DNA from: Bacilli bacterium
GTDB lineage: Bacteria > Bacillota_I > Bacilli_A > RF39 > UBA660
Reading direction: 5' to 3'
NCBI GenBank assembly: GCA_017476705.1
Contig: JAFUZI010000065.1
Location: 1-6,777 of the forward strand
Length of the DNA stretch: 6,777 nucleotides
A model generated the notes under the pieces. The model saw nothing but the letters and a program-made list of their open reading frames with translations, ran no database searches and had not been told where the DNA came from. Numbering within the stretch: the stretch's first letter is position 1; each line of letters opens with the position of its first letter. The translations under genes were made by a program, and so were the position numbers. Below, in pieces: positions 1-5,677 of this stretch.

Positions 1-89
1 ATTATAAGCACATCAACGCTCTTATCATTTTCTAATTTTCTAAATTCTTTTATATCTATATTATCTTTCCATATACTTATATTTTTCAT
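1..89 (-). CDS. FAD-dependent oxidoreductase, N-terminal fragment (cut by window edge)
   Basis: Only the first 29 codons lie in the window; the frame is open to the left edge. The peptide begins MKNISIWKDN and ends in SVDVLI. An ISIWKDN-like opening followed about 20 residues later by a short acidic stretch and a DVLI beta strand is the usual start of DAO/DadA-type flavoproteins, where the strand leads into the GxGxxG dinucleotide loop. That loop would fall just outside the window, so the family call is inference from the N-terminus alone. The start is supported by an AGGTGA Shine-Dalgarno ending 5 nt before the ATG. It is separated from the pilin gene by that gene's terminator, so it probably has its own promoter, though none with a good -35 box is visible. 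It may be cytosolic, as no signal peptide is seen. Substrate cannot be inferred. Confidence 0.5.
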   Translation of the reverse strand, partial: MKNISIWKDNIDIKEFRKLENDKSVDVLI

Positions 90-97
90 ATAATCAC

Positions 98-113
98 CTA
101 ATATTAATATTAG
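98..113. repeat. 16-bp perfect palindrome before the oxidoreductase start
   Basis: The sequence CTAATATTAATATTAG is its own reverse complement. It lies immediately upstream of, and overlaps, the Shine-Dalgarno of the oxidoreductase gene. It could be an operator or part of an AT-rich promoter region, but in DNA this AT-rich a palindrome of this size can arise by chance. Confidence 0.3.
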
Positions 114-142
114 TATTTTTTTATAATTTAAACTTAAAAATT

Positions 143-167
143 AAAAAAAGATACTATTAGTATCTTT
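143..167 (-). terminator. Intrinsic terminator of the pilin gene
   Basis: A perfect 9-bp stem (147-155 with 159-167) encloses a 3-nt loop and, read on the minus strand, runs into a T7 tract (143-149) followed by further T-rich sequence. It lies about 18 nt after the pilin stop codon and separates the pilin from the oxidoreductase gene. Confidence 0.85.
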
Positions 168-185
168 AATCATTCAATAATAACA

Positions 186-1169
186 TTAGCCATATTGGCA
201 AAAATTTGTAAACTTACTACCATTAATAGGTTTACTATAAACACAAGTTAACCAAACGCTTAATTGATCAGATGCATTAATTCTGCCATTAGATTCAACC
301 TTATATGAATGATTTGAATCCCAACAATAAGATTCTTCTGCATTAGAACTGCATCCTACCCCATCATACTTTGATGTTTCAGTTTCAGAATTCCATTTAA
401 AGAAATTTAATAGTTTTTCTTTCTTTTTTTCATAATTTGGATCTATAGGAGTACCATTTTCTATAACTCCTTCACCAGTTTGACAAAGTGTTCCCCAAGG
501 CATAACCAAACATATATCTGTTTTTGTCACATAACCATTAGCATCTATAAAATGTTTTTTATAAATACTACTACTTATTGGCTCTATTTCATGTCCATAT
601 TGATCAACTGATAAAGTCATTAAATCGTTGACATTTGTTGAATATGTTCCAGATAAACCATATCTAGCTCTAGGATTTTCTTTATATCTAATTGTATCCT
701 CTTGATAATCAATAAAATCACCTTTTTGGAGGCTATCGGAACTAAAGCTATATAAAATAGTAGGACCCAAAGGTCTTTTTTTAGGTTCAGTTCCTTTAAC
801 AACTGTCTTATCAGTTCCATCATAACTTACTACGTAGTCTCCAATAACTAAAGAATATCTATTAACGCCATTCTTAGTTACTTCTACCCATCCTTTTTTA
901 GGTTTTTCGCCTTTTACTTTTACATTATATGAATCCATATTAGCATCATATACACCATCATTTAAATCATTTTCATCATTTGAATCCATTAAATTAATTG
1001 CTTTTTGATTTTCAACTGCATGAATAAATCCATTGGCAGATTGTTCTGCTCCACCCATTTTTGTTTTCTCAACAATACCTGTTATTGTTGGATATGCGAT
1101 AAGTGCGATTATTGCTAGTATTACTATTACTGCAAGCAATTCTATTAGTGTAAATCCTGTTTTTTTCAT
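186..1169 (-). CDS. Type IV prepilin-like protein with large Cys-containing ectodomain
   Basis: A 327-residue protein beginning MKKTGFTLIELLAVIV. This is a class III (type IV pilin/pseudopilin) signal: a short basic leader, predicted prepilin-peptidase cleavage between G5 and F6, N-methylation of F6, and a glutamate at mature position 5 (E10), followed by a hydrophobic helix to about residue 25. Such subunits are processed at the membrane and polymerise into pili or pseudopili. Residues about 70-128 form a beta-rich pilin-like region. Residues about 130-327 are an extra region that I do not recognise, with six cysteines (220, 229, 273, 282, 309, 324) that could form disulphides in an exported protein. 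At 327 residues it is much longer than a typical 130-180 residue major pilin. The start is the second ATG: a GGGAGG Shine-Dalgarno lies 7 nt upstream of it and inside the first codons of the ATG at 1184. No prepilin peptidase, assembly ATPase or other pilin is in the window. It has its own promoter and terminator. Confidence 0.88.
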   Translation of the reverse strand: MKKTGFTLIELLAVIVILAIIALIAYPTITGIVEKTKMGGAEQSANGFIHAVENQKAINLMDSNDENDLNDGVYDANMDSYNVKVKGEKPKKGWVEVTKNGVNRYSLVIGDYVVSYDGTDKTVVKGTEPKKRPLGPTILYSFSSDSLQKGDFIDYQEDTIRYKENPRARYGLSGTYSTNVNDLMTLSVDQYGHEIEPISSSIYKKHFIDANGYVTKTDICLVMPWGTLCQTGEGVIENGTPIDPNYEKKKEKLLNFFKWNSETETSKYDGVGCSSNAEESYCWDSNHSYKVESNGRINASDQLSVWLTCVYSKPINGSKFTNFCQYG

Positions 1170-1176
1170 GTTCTTT

Positions 1177-1182
1177 CCTCCC
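1177..1182 (-). promoter_or_regulatory. Shine-Dalgarno that fixes the pilin start
   Basis: GGGAGG on the minus strand ends 7 nt before the ATG at 1167-1169, ideal spacing. The in-frame ATG five codons upstream (1182-1184) overlaps this site and has no Shine-Dalgarno of its own. Starting at 1169 also gives the normal short basic leader of a prepilin. Confidence 0.85.
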
Positions 1183-1229
1183 ATACACTAAGTTAATTAT
1201 ATAAAAAATACTTTATATCCGCAATAAAA

Positions 1230-1258
1230 ATAATAGTACTTTACACTAACATTGTAAA
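1230..1258 (-). promoter_or_regulatory. Sigma-A-type promoter of the pilin gene
   Basis: On the minus strand TTTACA (1253-1258) and TATTAT (1230-1235) are separated by exactly 17 nt, matching the TTGACA/TATAAT consensus at 5 of 6 and 5 of 6 positions. It lies just downstream of the M23 gene's terminator and about 60 nt before the pilin start, so the pilin is probably transcribed independently. The -35 box is one arm of an inverted repeat, TTTACA-N7-TGTAAA (1240-1258), which might be an operator. Confidence 0.7.
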
Positions 1259-1273
1259 CATTAACTATATAAC

Positions 1274-1299
1274 AAAAAAACTACTGAAATACAGTAGTT
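1274..1299 (-). terminator. Intrinsic terminator of the M23 peptidase gene
   Basis: An 8-bp perfect stem (1279-1286 with 1292-1299) with a 5-nt loop is followed on the minus strand by T7 (1274-1280). The last two bases of the TAA stop codon (1298-1300) are the first two bases of the stem. Confidence 0.88.
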
Positions 1300-2053
1300 A
1301 TTTTATTATTGCACCAGTACTCTTAGCTACATATATTTGAACCTTCCCAAAGTCTCTAGTTTGAATAATTGCAACATCAGGTGCTGTAAATCCCTCAATA
1401 TCATATGTAAGTCCACCAAACTTAGAAGGAAGCAATTTACCACATTCATTTCCAACAGTCGGAGCAACACCCATAGGATAAACTCTCCAAGTTTTAGCAC
1501 TCCTTGGTAAATAAAGAGTTAAATTAACTGATGGTTCTTTAACATTACTTGTTCTAATCCAACTATATCCTCCATCATTAATAAATTCATAATTATCAGG
1601 TAGTGATAAATATTCATTAGGCTTAACTGCATTATATAACATATAAATGCCATATTGATTAGGATACCATGTGCCAACGAATGGACCTATTCCAACTTCT
1701 AAGTGGCAATGGTTTCCTGTTGCATTACCACTAGTTCCCTCTAAACATAAATTCTCACCCTGATTTATTATATCTCCTACTTTATGTCTTATTTTATTAT
1801 CATGTCCAAATAGACAAGTAAGTTTTGTAACTTCACCATTTGCACATAATACCTCACTATTAGATTCAAACCAATACCAATTACCATAAGTACCACTTAA
1901 TACTTTTTTTATAGTACCTGTAAAAGGAGCAAGAACCCAATCAATTCCAGTATCAGATCCTGCTAAATCAAGTGCAAATGTACCTTTATGAGCTCCTATA
2001 TCATATCCTTGTGTTATATTCATGTAAGGCATTGGAAATTTAGCTTTTTCCAT
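1298..2053 (-). CDS. M23-family zinc metallopeptidase with C-terminal beta-rich domain
   Basis: A 251-residue protein. Residues about 10-145 fit the M23/LytM peptidoglycan endopeptidase fold, which cleaves cross-link or stem peptides. The motifs seen are H22 and D29 (HKGTFALD, six residues between instead of the commoner three), H84 (LFGHDN), the AP(x)nG strand AP-F-TG at 42-46, and an intact HxH at H115/H117 (GNHCHLEVG). By analogy with LytM, H22, D29 and H117 would bind zinc, with H84 and H115 catalytic. Residues about 155-251 form a second, beta-rich domain with GNECG, KFGGL and DFGKVQIYV segments, resembling the C-terminal wall-binding-like domains of some lysins. There is no signal peptide or membrane segment, and five cysteines are present (70, 80, 103, 116, 204). 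GGTGAT lies before the ATG. It follows the SpoIID-like gene by 48 nt with no terminator between, so it is probably the last gene of that operon. A phage-type endolysin is an alternative, but no holin or phage gene is nearby. Confidence 0.88.
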   Translation of the reverse strand: MEKAKFPMPYMNITQGYDIGAHKGTFALDLAGSDTGIDWVLAPFTGTIKKVLSGTYGNWYWFESNSEVLCANGEVTKLTCLFGHDNKIRHKVGDIINQGENLCLEGTSGNATGNHCHLEVGIGPFVGTWYPNQYGIYMLYNAVKPNEYLSLPDNYEFINDGGYSWIRTSNVKEPSVNLTLYLPRSAKTWRVYPMGVAPTVGNECGKLLPSKFGGLTYDIEGFTAPDVAIIQTRDFGKVQIYVAKSTGAIIK

Positions 2054-2067
2054 AACATCACCAATAT

Positions 2068-2075
2068 ATTATATG
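2068..2075 (-). promoter_or_regulatory. Possible -10 element (CATATAAT) before the M23 gene
   Basis: CATATAAT lies 22 nt before the M23 ATG, in a position matching like elements before the LysM and beta-sandwich genes. It fits the CATA-N3-T pattern of sporulation sigma-E/sigma-K -10 boxes but also contains TATAAT. No good -35 TTGACA lies 17 nt upstream. It would be an internal promoter, since no terminator separates this gene from the SpoIID-like gene. Confidence 0.35.
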
Positions 2076-2101
2076 AATAAAAATATATTTTAAATATGTA
2101 T

Positions 2102-3442
2102 TTAGCCTTTAGATAGTTCTACAATTTTACTCCAAAGTAATGGACCTACTATTCCATTAACATCAAAATTATAATCACTTTGTAATTTTTTAATTGATTT
2201 TTCGGTTAATTCATCAAAAACTCCATTTACTCTAACTCCCGGAATTGAATTATCACGCTTGCATATAATAAGTAAAAAGTTTTGAAGTCTTAAAACATCT
2301 TTACCAGTAGTTCCTCTAGTTAAAAAATAATCAGGATATAACTCATCTACATAATCTTGATATTCACTAGGAAAAGATTTTAAGATATTATCATATGCGT
2401 TTTTTAAAACTATCCAATCGCTATATGTAAATACTCCAGTTACAGGAAGGCCATATTTTTCTTGGAATGCTTTTACCATTGTTATTGTATTATTAGAATA
2501 TATTGAGTTTGTTTGAAGACGTGGTATATCATCATCTAAGAAAGCCAAAGCATCTAAAAAATAATGCACAAATTCAACTTGTATTCCTGTATCACCATAG
2601 TTTAGTTCATCATCATATAAAAATGTTGCCTCATCTACACTTAAGCCCTCTGAATATAAATCAGATAGTTTTTTAACACTAGTATAGATATATTTTATTC
2701 TATACCATGTTGCTTTATCTACAACACCTGTTTCTGGAAGTGAAAATATCTCTTGAAATTTTTTAACAGCATCAAAAGTTTCTTTATCATATACACCTAG
2801 CGTTGAAGTAATAGCTGGAATTGCTGGATAATTTTGTCTAATACGTCTTAAATCTCTTTGAATAGCAAGAACAGGATTCCCAGCATTACCAAGTCCAATA
2901 TCAAAGCCAGGGTATCCCATTAAAGTATCTCCAACAGGAGCATCATATTTGATAGATATATCGTCTCCATAATAATATTTTAAAATATCAAGTGGACTCT
3001 TTCCTTGATTAGAAAGGCTAACACTTCCCCATTGTGAAAGTCCTTCACATTTAGTTATTCTTCCATCACAATATCTAGTAAAATATGGTTGTATTTGATC
3101 TTTCTTAACTACATAATTATTAAATATATCTCCTACTATATCATTAATGATTTCATATGTTGCTCTATTTAATGTATATGTTTGATCAAAACTAGGATTA
3201 GATGTTATATCAAAGTTGTATCCCTTACTTCTATACCACTCATTATATATTCTATTTAGTGCGAATGAGTTAATTGCATAAATGTTCGCAACAAGTGCAT
3301 TTCTAGGCCATGTTGGATAAAGTTCACTAGATGCAACATTAGCCAAATATTCAGTATATGGAATTGTGATATTACGAGCAGCCTCATCAGGAGCACCCAA
3401 ATGAACTGTTATATTATTAGGAACAATGGGATAACGTATCAT
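2102..3442 (-). CDS. SpoIID-like domain protein with three peptidoglycan-binding domains
   Basis: A 446-residue protein. Residues about 25-165 match the SpoIID/LytB-like fold: IPYTEYLANVASSELYPTW with E40 at the place of the SpoIID catalytic glutamate, then DQTY (86-89), C125 and C132 flanking a turn, GLSQWG (134-139) and DILKYYYG (152-159). SpoIID cleaves peptidoglycan glycan strands as a lytic transglycosylase during engulfment. Three PG_binding_1-type helical repeats follow at about 184-250, 282-350 and 374-442, each with a KAFQ/KKFQ/KKLQ-type helix, a G-V/I-V turn and a closing W. Unlike SpoIID itself there is no N-terminal membrane anchor or signal peptide. I have a memory-based impression that clostridial genomes carry similar proteins of unknown role. 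The start overlaps the preceding gene by 4 nt (ATGA) with GGTGA upstream, so translation is coupled. Activity is unproven; it could be a non-catalytic wall-binding or spore-structural protein. Confidence 0.85.
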   Translation of the reverse strand: MIRYPIVPNNITVHLGAPDEAARNITIPYTEYLANVASSELYPTWPRNALVANIYAINSFALNRIYNEWYRSKGYNFDITSNPSFDQTYTLNRATYEIINDIVGDIFNNYVVKKDQIQPYFTRYCDGRITKCEGLSQWGSVSLSNQGKSPLDILKYYYGDDISIKYDAPVGDTLMGYPGFDIGLGNAGNPVLAIQRDLRRIRQNYPAIPAITSTLGVYDKETFDAVKKFQEIFSLPETGVVDKATWYRIKYIYTSVKKLSDLYSEGLSVDEATFLYDDELNYGDTGIQVEFVHYFLDALAFLDDDIPRLQTNSIYSNNTITMVKAFQEKYGLPVTGVFTYSDWIVLKNAYDNILKSFPSEYQDYVDELYPDYFLTRGTTGKDVLRLQNFLLIICKRDNSIPGVRVNGVFDELTEKSIKKLQSDYNFDVNGIVGPLLWSKIVELSKG

Positions 3443-3834
3443 GATTCACCAACATTTGGATTAATATTAATTGTTTGAACAACACATACACCTTCAAACA
3501 TAATTACTTTATATATGGTATCAACACCTTCATATGTTGTTTTAATATCATACTCAATATTATTTGGAACATTTAAATCATTAATAGATAATTTAGGTGT
3601 TGGAAGAGTAACACGCTCTATCATTCCAGAATTGTCAGTTACACCACTAAAAAAAATAATTTTATTATCACCCATAGTTTTACTAATTTCCACTTGTAAA
3701 TTACTAATAGGAAGAGCTTCACTTGCAGCATATGCCCTAATTTTTAAATATCCGACTGTTGGATTATTATCTAAAAATTCTTTATAAAAAATAGATTCCT
3801 TAAATTCAGGATTACTTACATTATAAACATTCAT
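3439..3834 (-). CDS. Small beta-sandwich protein, carboxypeptidase regulatory-like
   Basis: A 131-residue protein with no signal peptide. Residues about 27-125 read as a Greek-key beta sandwich of the carboxypeptidase-regulatory-like type: GYLKIRAYA, then PISNLQVEISK, a GVTDNSGMIERVTLPTP segment (the typical T-D-x-x-G turn leading to a strand), then YDIKTTYEGVDTIYKVIMFEGV and a final QTININP strand. Such folds generally serve as structural or adhesive modules and have no catalytic residues. It precedes the SpoIID/PG-binding gene and overlaps it by 4 nt, so the two products are probably made in fixed ratio and may interact. The start is set by GGAGG 6 nt before the ATG. It begins only about 25 nt after the LysM gene's terminator, so its promoter must lie in that gap or inside the LysM gene end. 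The exact role is unknown. Confidence 0.75.
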   Translation of the reverse strand: MNVYNVSNPEFKESIFYKEFLDNNPTVGYLKIRAYAASEALPISNLQVEISKTMGDNKIIFFSGVTDNSGMIERVTLPTPKLSINDLNVPNNIEYDIKTTYEGVDTIYKVIMFEGVCVVQTININPNVGES

Positions 3835-3850
3835 AAAATACCTCCAATAA

Positions 3851-3858
3851 AGTATATG
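3851..3858 (-). promoter_or_regulatory. Possible -10 element (CATATACT) before the beta-sandwich gene
   Basis: CATATACT lies exactly 24 nt before the ATG, directly after the T tract of the LysM gene's terminator. It matches CATA-N3-T and resembles elements at the same distance before the LysM and M23 genes. Because the terminator leaves only 24 nt, this is the only visible candidate for transcribing the three-gene operon unless the terminator is leaky. Confidence 0.4.
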
Positions 3859-3880
3859 AAAAAAAGACTAAATTAGTCTT
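3859..3880 (-). terminator. Intrinsic terminator of the LysM gene
   Basis: A 7-bp stem (3864-3870 with 3874-3880) with a 3-nt loop runs into T7 (3859-3865) on the minus strand; the T tract partly pairs in the stem. The stop codon TAA (3879-3881) contributes its last two bases to the stem. The stem is AT-rich and short, so some readthrough into the next operon is possible. Confidence 0.78.
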
Positions 3881-4706
3881 ATATATTAAGTATTTGCCCA
3901 ACTGATATAGAATTATTTTTTATATTATTTTTAGATTTAATAGTATCTACACTTGTATTAAACTTTTTAGCAATGCTATATAAAGTATCCCCTTTTTTTA
4001 CAACATATGTATTATTAGGCTCTATAATACCTCCTGGTATTTTTAAATTTTGTCCAATACTTAAGTTATTATTAGATAAACCATTTAAATTTATTATTTC
4101 ACTAACACTTGTATTAAATTTTTTTGCAATATTATATAGTGAGTCTCCTTTCTTAACTACGTAAGTAATTGAATTATCAGGAATATTAAAATCCTCTCCA
4201 ATACACTCTTCTATAGTCTCTACATTTGTTCTTATTTTTAGTTTTTGACCTATAGATAAATTAGGGCTTACAAGTCCATTATCTTTTAAAATAGTATCAA
4301 CTGTTATATTATTGAGTCTAGCAATACTATATAGCGAATCTCCTTTTTTTACTGTATAACTAGTATATTTAGGCATTACCATATCTTCTTCTTTAGTGTA
4401 TTCTTCAGGTATTCTAAGTATTTGACCTATAGATAATTTATCGTTTTTTAAATTATTTAGATTTATTATTTCACCAACTGTTGTATTATACTTTTGAGCA
4501 ATACTATATAATGAATCTCCTTTTTTTACAGTATACATAAACATATTATCAGGATTAGCACCACTATCTGTTGGAATAGTAAGGACTTGGCCTATTTTTA
4601 AAGTATTAGCTGTAATATTATTTAAAAAAGCAAGTTCATTAACATTTACACCAAATTGATTTGATATACCATAAAGCGTATCACCAGATGTTACTGTATA
4701 AGTCAT
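3879..4706 (-). CDS. Five-LysM-domain protein without signal peptide
   Basis: A 275-residue protein made almost entirely of LysM domains at about 2-45, 57-100, 116-159, 181-224 and 232-275. Each has the YxVxxGDxLYxIA first helix-turn and closes with SIGQxLKIP or a variant. LysM domains bind N-acetylglucosamine-containing glycans such as peptidoglycan. Domains 2-5 share a KKGDSLYSIA-type core and look like recent duplicates (4 and 5 share KKFNTSV); domain 1 is more divergent (SGDTLYGIS). The linkers are short except for about 21 residues between domains 3 and 4, which hold the only cysteine (168). No enzyme domain, signal peptide or membrane segment is present, so it looks like a wall-binding scaffold. 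GAGGTGAT precedes the ATG. It is flanked by terminators on both sides, so it is probably monocistronic. A LysM protein lacking a signal peptide recalls spore-coat proteins such as SafA of Bacillus, but similarity to it is only in domain type. Confidence 0.92.
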   Translation of the reverse strand: MTYTVTSGDTLYGISNQFGVNVNELAFLNNITANTLKIGQVLTIPTDSGANPDNMFMYTVKKGDSLYSIAQKYNTTVGEIINLNNLKNDKLSIGQILRIPEEYTKEEDMVMPKYTSYTVKKGDSLYSIARLNNITVDTILKDNGLVSPNLSIGQKLKIRTNVETIEECIGEDFNIPDNSITYVVKKGDSLYNIAKKFNTSVSEIINLNGLSNNNLSIGQNLKIPGGIIEPNNTYVVKKGDTLYSIAKKFNTSVDTIKSKNNIKNNSISVGQILNI

Positions 4707-4722
4707 TTAATCACCTCAATTA

Positions 4723-4730
4723 ATTATATG
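4723..4730 (-). promoter_or_regulatory. Possible -10 element (CATATAAT) before the LysM gene
   Basis: CATATAAT lies 24 nt before the ATG and just after the T tract of the DUF362 gene's terminator. It fits CATA-N3-T of mother-cell sporulation promoters and contains TATAAT. The hexamer 17 nt upstream is a poor -35 box and falls inside the terminator hairpin. Confidence 0.42.
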
Positions 4731-4734
4731 AAAC

Positions 4735-4762
4735 AAAAAAACTATCTATTAAAAGATAGTTT
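4735..4762 (-). terminator. Intrinsic terminator of the DUF362 gene
   Basis: A perfect 9-bp stem (4739-4747 with 4754-4762) with a 6-nt loop is followed by T7 (4735-4741) on the minus strand. The last two bases of the TAA stop (4761-4763) open the stem. Confidence 0.88.
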
Positions 4763-5645
4763 ATTTTACTTCTATTAATTCATATTCTATATTACCAAAG
4801 TCAAGTTTATATGCTGCATCAATTGTATGTAATCCATTTCTAGAATTAACTCTTTCCATAAAATGTGAACTTCCTGGATCATTGCTGGATTCTACTAAGT
4901 CTATACATGCTTTATCAATAGCAATAGGATCAGTGCTTGCAAGTATACCAATATCTTTCATACAAGGATCTTCTGCAACCGCACAACAATCACAATCAAC
5001 ACTCATATTAGCCATAATATTAATAAATGCCATATTACCTTTAAAATAATCTACAACAGCACTTGCAGCATCAGCCATACTCTCTAAAAAGTCATTTTGA
5101 GGAGGAAGATTATCCCATAATGTATATTGATCTTTATTTGTACCGGCTGAATGAATCCAAGCTTTACCAACACTTGATGCACATCCTATAGACAATTGTT
5201 TTAAAGCTCCTCCAAAGCCTCCCATAGGATGCCCCTTAAAATGAGAAATTACTAACATCGAATTATAATTTGCTATATTCTTTCCTAAATAGTCTTCACT
5301 TAAATGATATCCATTTTTTACAGGAATAACTAAATCAGGCCCTATTGCGTCCATCAAATCAACATCAAACAAACTATTCCAACCATGTTTTTCTATAGTT
5401 TTTAAATGCTTTTCTGTAGTATTTCTCTCACCACTATATGCAGTATTACATTCAACAATTGTTCCATTTACATATTCAACCATAGGTCTCATAAAACTAG
5501 GCTTTAAATAATTTTGATTTCCCTCTTCTCCAGAATGTACTTTAACAGCTATTTTTCCTTCTAATTTCTTATCCAATAAATCATATAATTTGATAATGTT
5601 CTCAGGTGTTATTTCTCTTATAAAATATACTTTTGATTTTTCCAT
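4761..5645 (-). CDS. DUF362 domain-containing protein
   Basis: A 294-residue protein, probably cytosolic. It shows the DUF362 hallmarks: a GKIAVKVHSGEEGN strand-turn near 30-42, NTAYSGERN (67-75), the SHFKGHPMGGFGGALKQLS signature (134-152), and near the C-terminus a CDCC cluster (C218, C220, C221), C228, then GILASTDPIAIDKACIDL with C247. The family is linked to iron-sulphur or redox proteins, and many members carry a C-terminal 4Fe-4S ferredoxin domain; this one ends without it, so it is the short form. The clustered cysteines could bind a metal or cluster, but the biochemical role is not known to me. The start has AGGAG 5 nt upstream. It is bounded by terminators on both sides and has an extended -10 promoter, so it is likely a single-gene unit. 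Nothing in its sequence ties it to the wall proteins beside it. Confidence 0.9.
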   Translation of the reverse strand: MEKSKVYFIREITPENIIKLYDLLDKKLEGKIAVKVHSGEEGNQNYLKPSFMRPMVEYVNGTIVECNTAYSGERNTTEKHLKTIEKHGWNSLFDVDLMDAIGPDLVIPVKNGYHLSEDYLGKNIANYNSMLVISHFKGHPMGGFGGALKQLSIGCASSVGKAWIHSAGTNKDQYTLWDNLPPQNDFLESMADAASAVVDYFKGNMAFINIMANMSVDCDCCAVAEDPCMKDIGILASTDPIAIDKACIDLVESSNDPGSSHFMERVNSRNGLHTIDAAYKLDFGNIEYELIEVK

Positions 5646-5677
5646 ATATTCTCCTATCTAATAATTATTATATAAAT

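Noticed and set aside
620..823. Alternative minus-strand frame inside the pilin gene
   Set aside because: It overlaps the pilin in another frame and lacks a ribosome binding site and recognisable domains.
1170..1184. Longer pilin start five codons upstream (MGGKN...)
   Set aside because: The GGGAGG Shine-Dalgarno for the inner ATG lies within these codons, the upstream ATG has no ribosome binding site, and a KKTGF leader from the inner ATG is the normal prepilin form.
1298..2053. Phage lysis cassette
   Set aside because: The M23 protein resembles a lysin, but no holin, tail, integrase or other phage gene is present, and it follows a SpoIID-like gene in an apparent operon.
3439..3441. TGA read as tryptophan (Mollicutes-type code)
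   Set aside because: All Trp codons that I checked are TGG, and the TGA here is a stop overlapping the next ATG in a normal 4-nt coupling.
3515..3787. Plus-strand reading frame of 90 codons
   Set aside because: It is antisense to the beta-sandwich gene, has no convincing ribosome binding site, and its product has no recognisable features beyond those expected from a complementary strand.
3973..4164. Plus-strand reading frame of 63 codons
   Set aside because: It is antisense to LysM repeats 4-5, and its hydrophobic look comes from the complement of Lys/Asn-rich codons.
3879..4706. Spaced DNA repeats that might suggest a CRISPR-like array
   Set aside because: The repeats are diverged LysM-coding segments in one continuous frame, with no identical short repeats and unique spacers.
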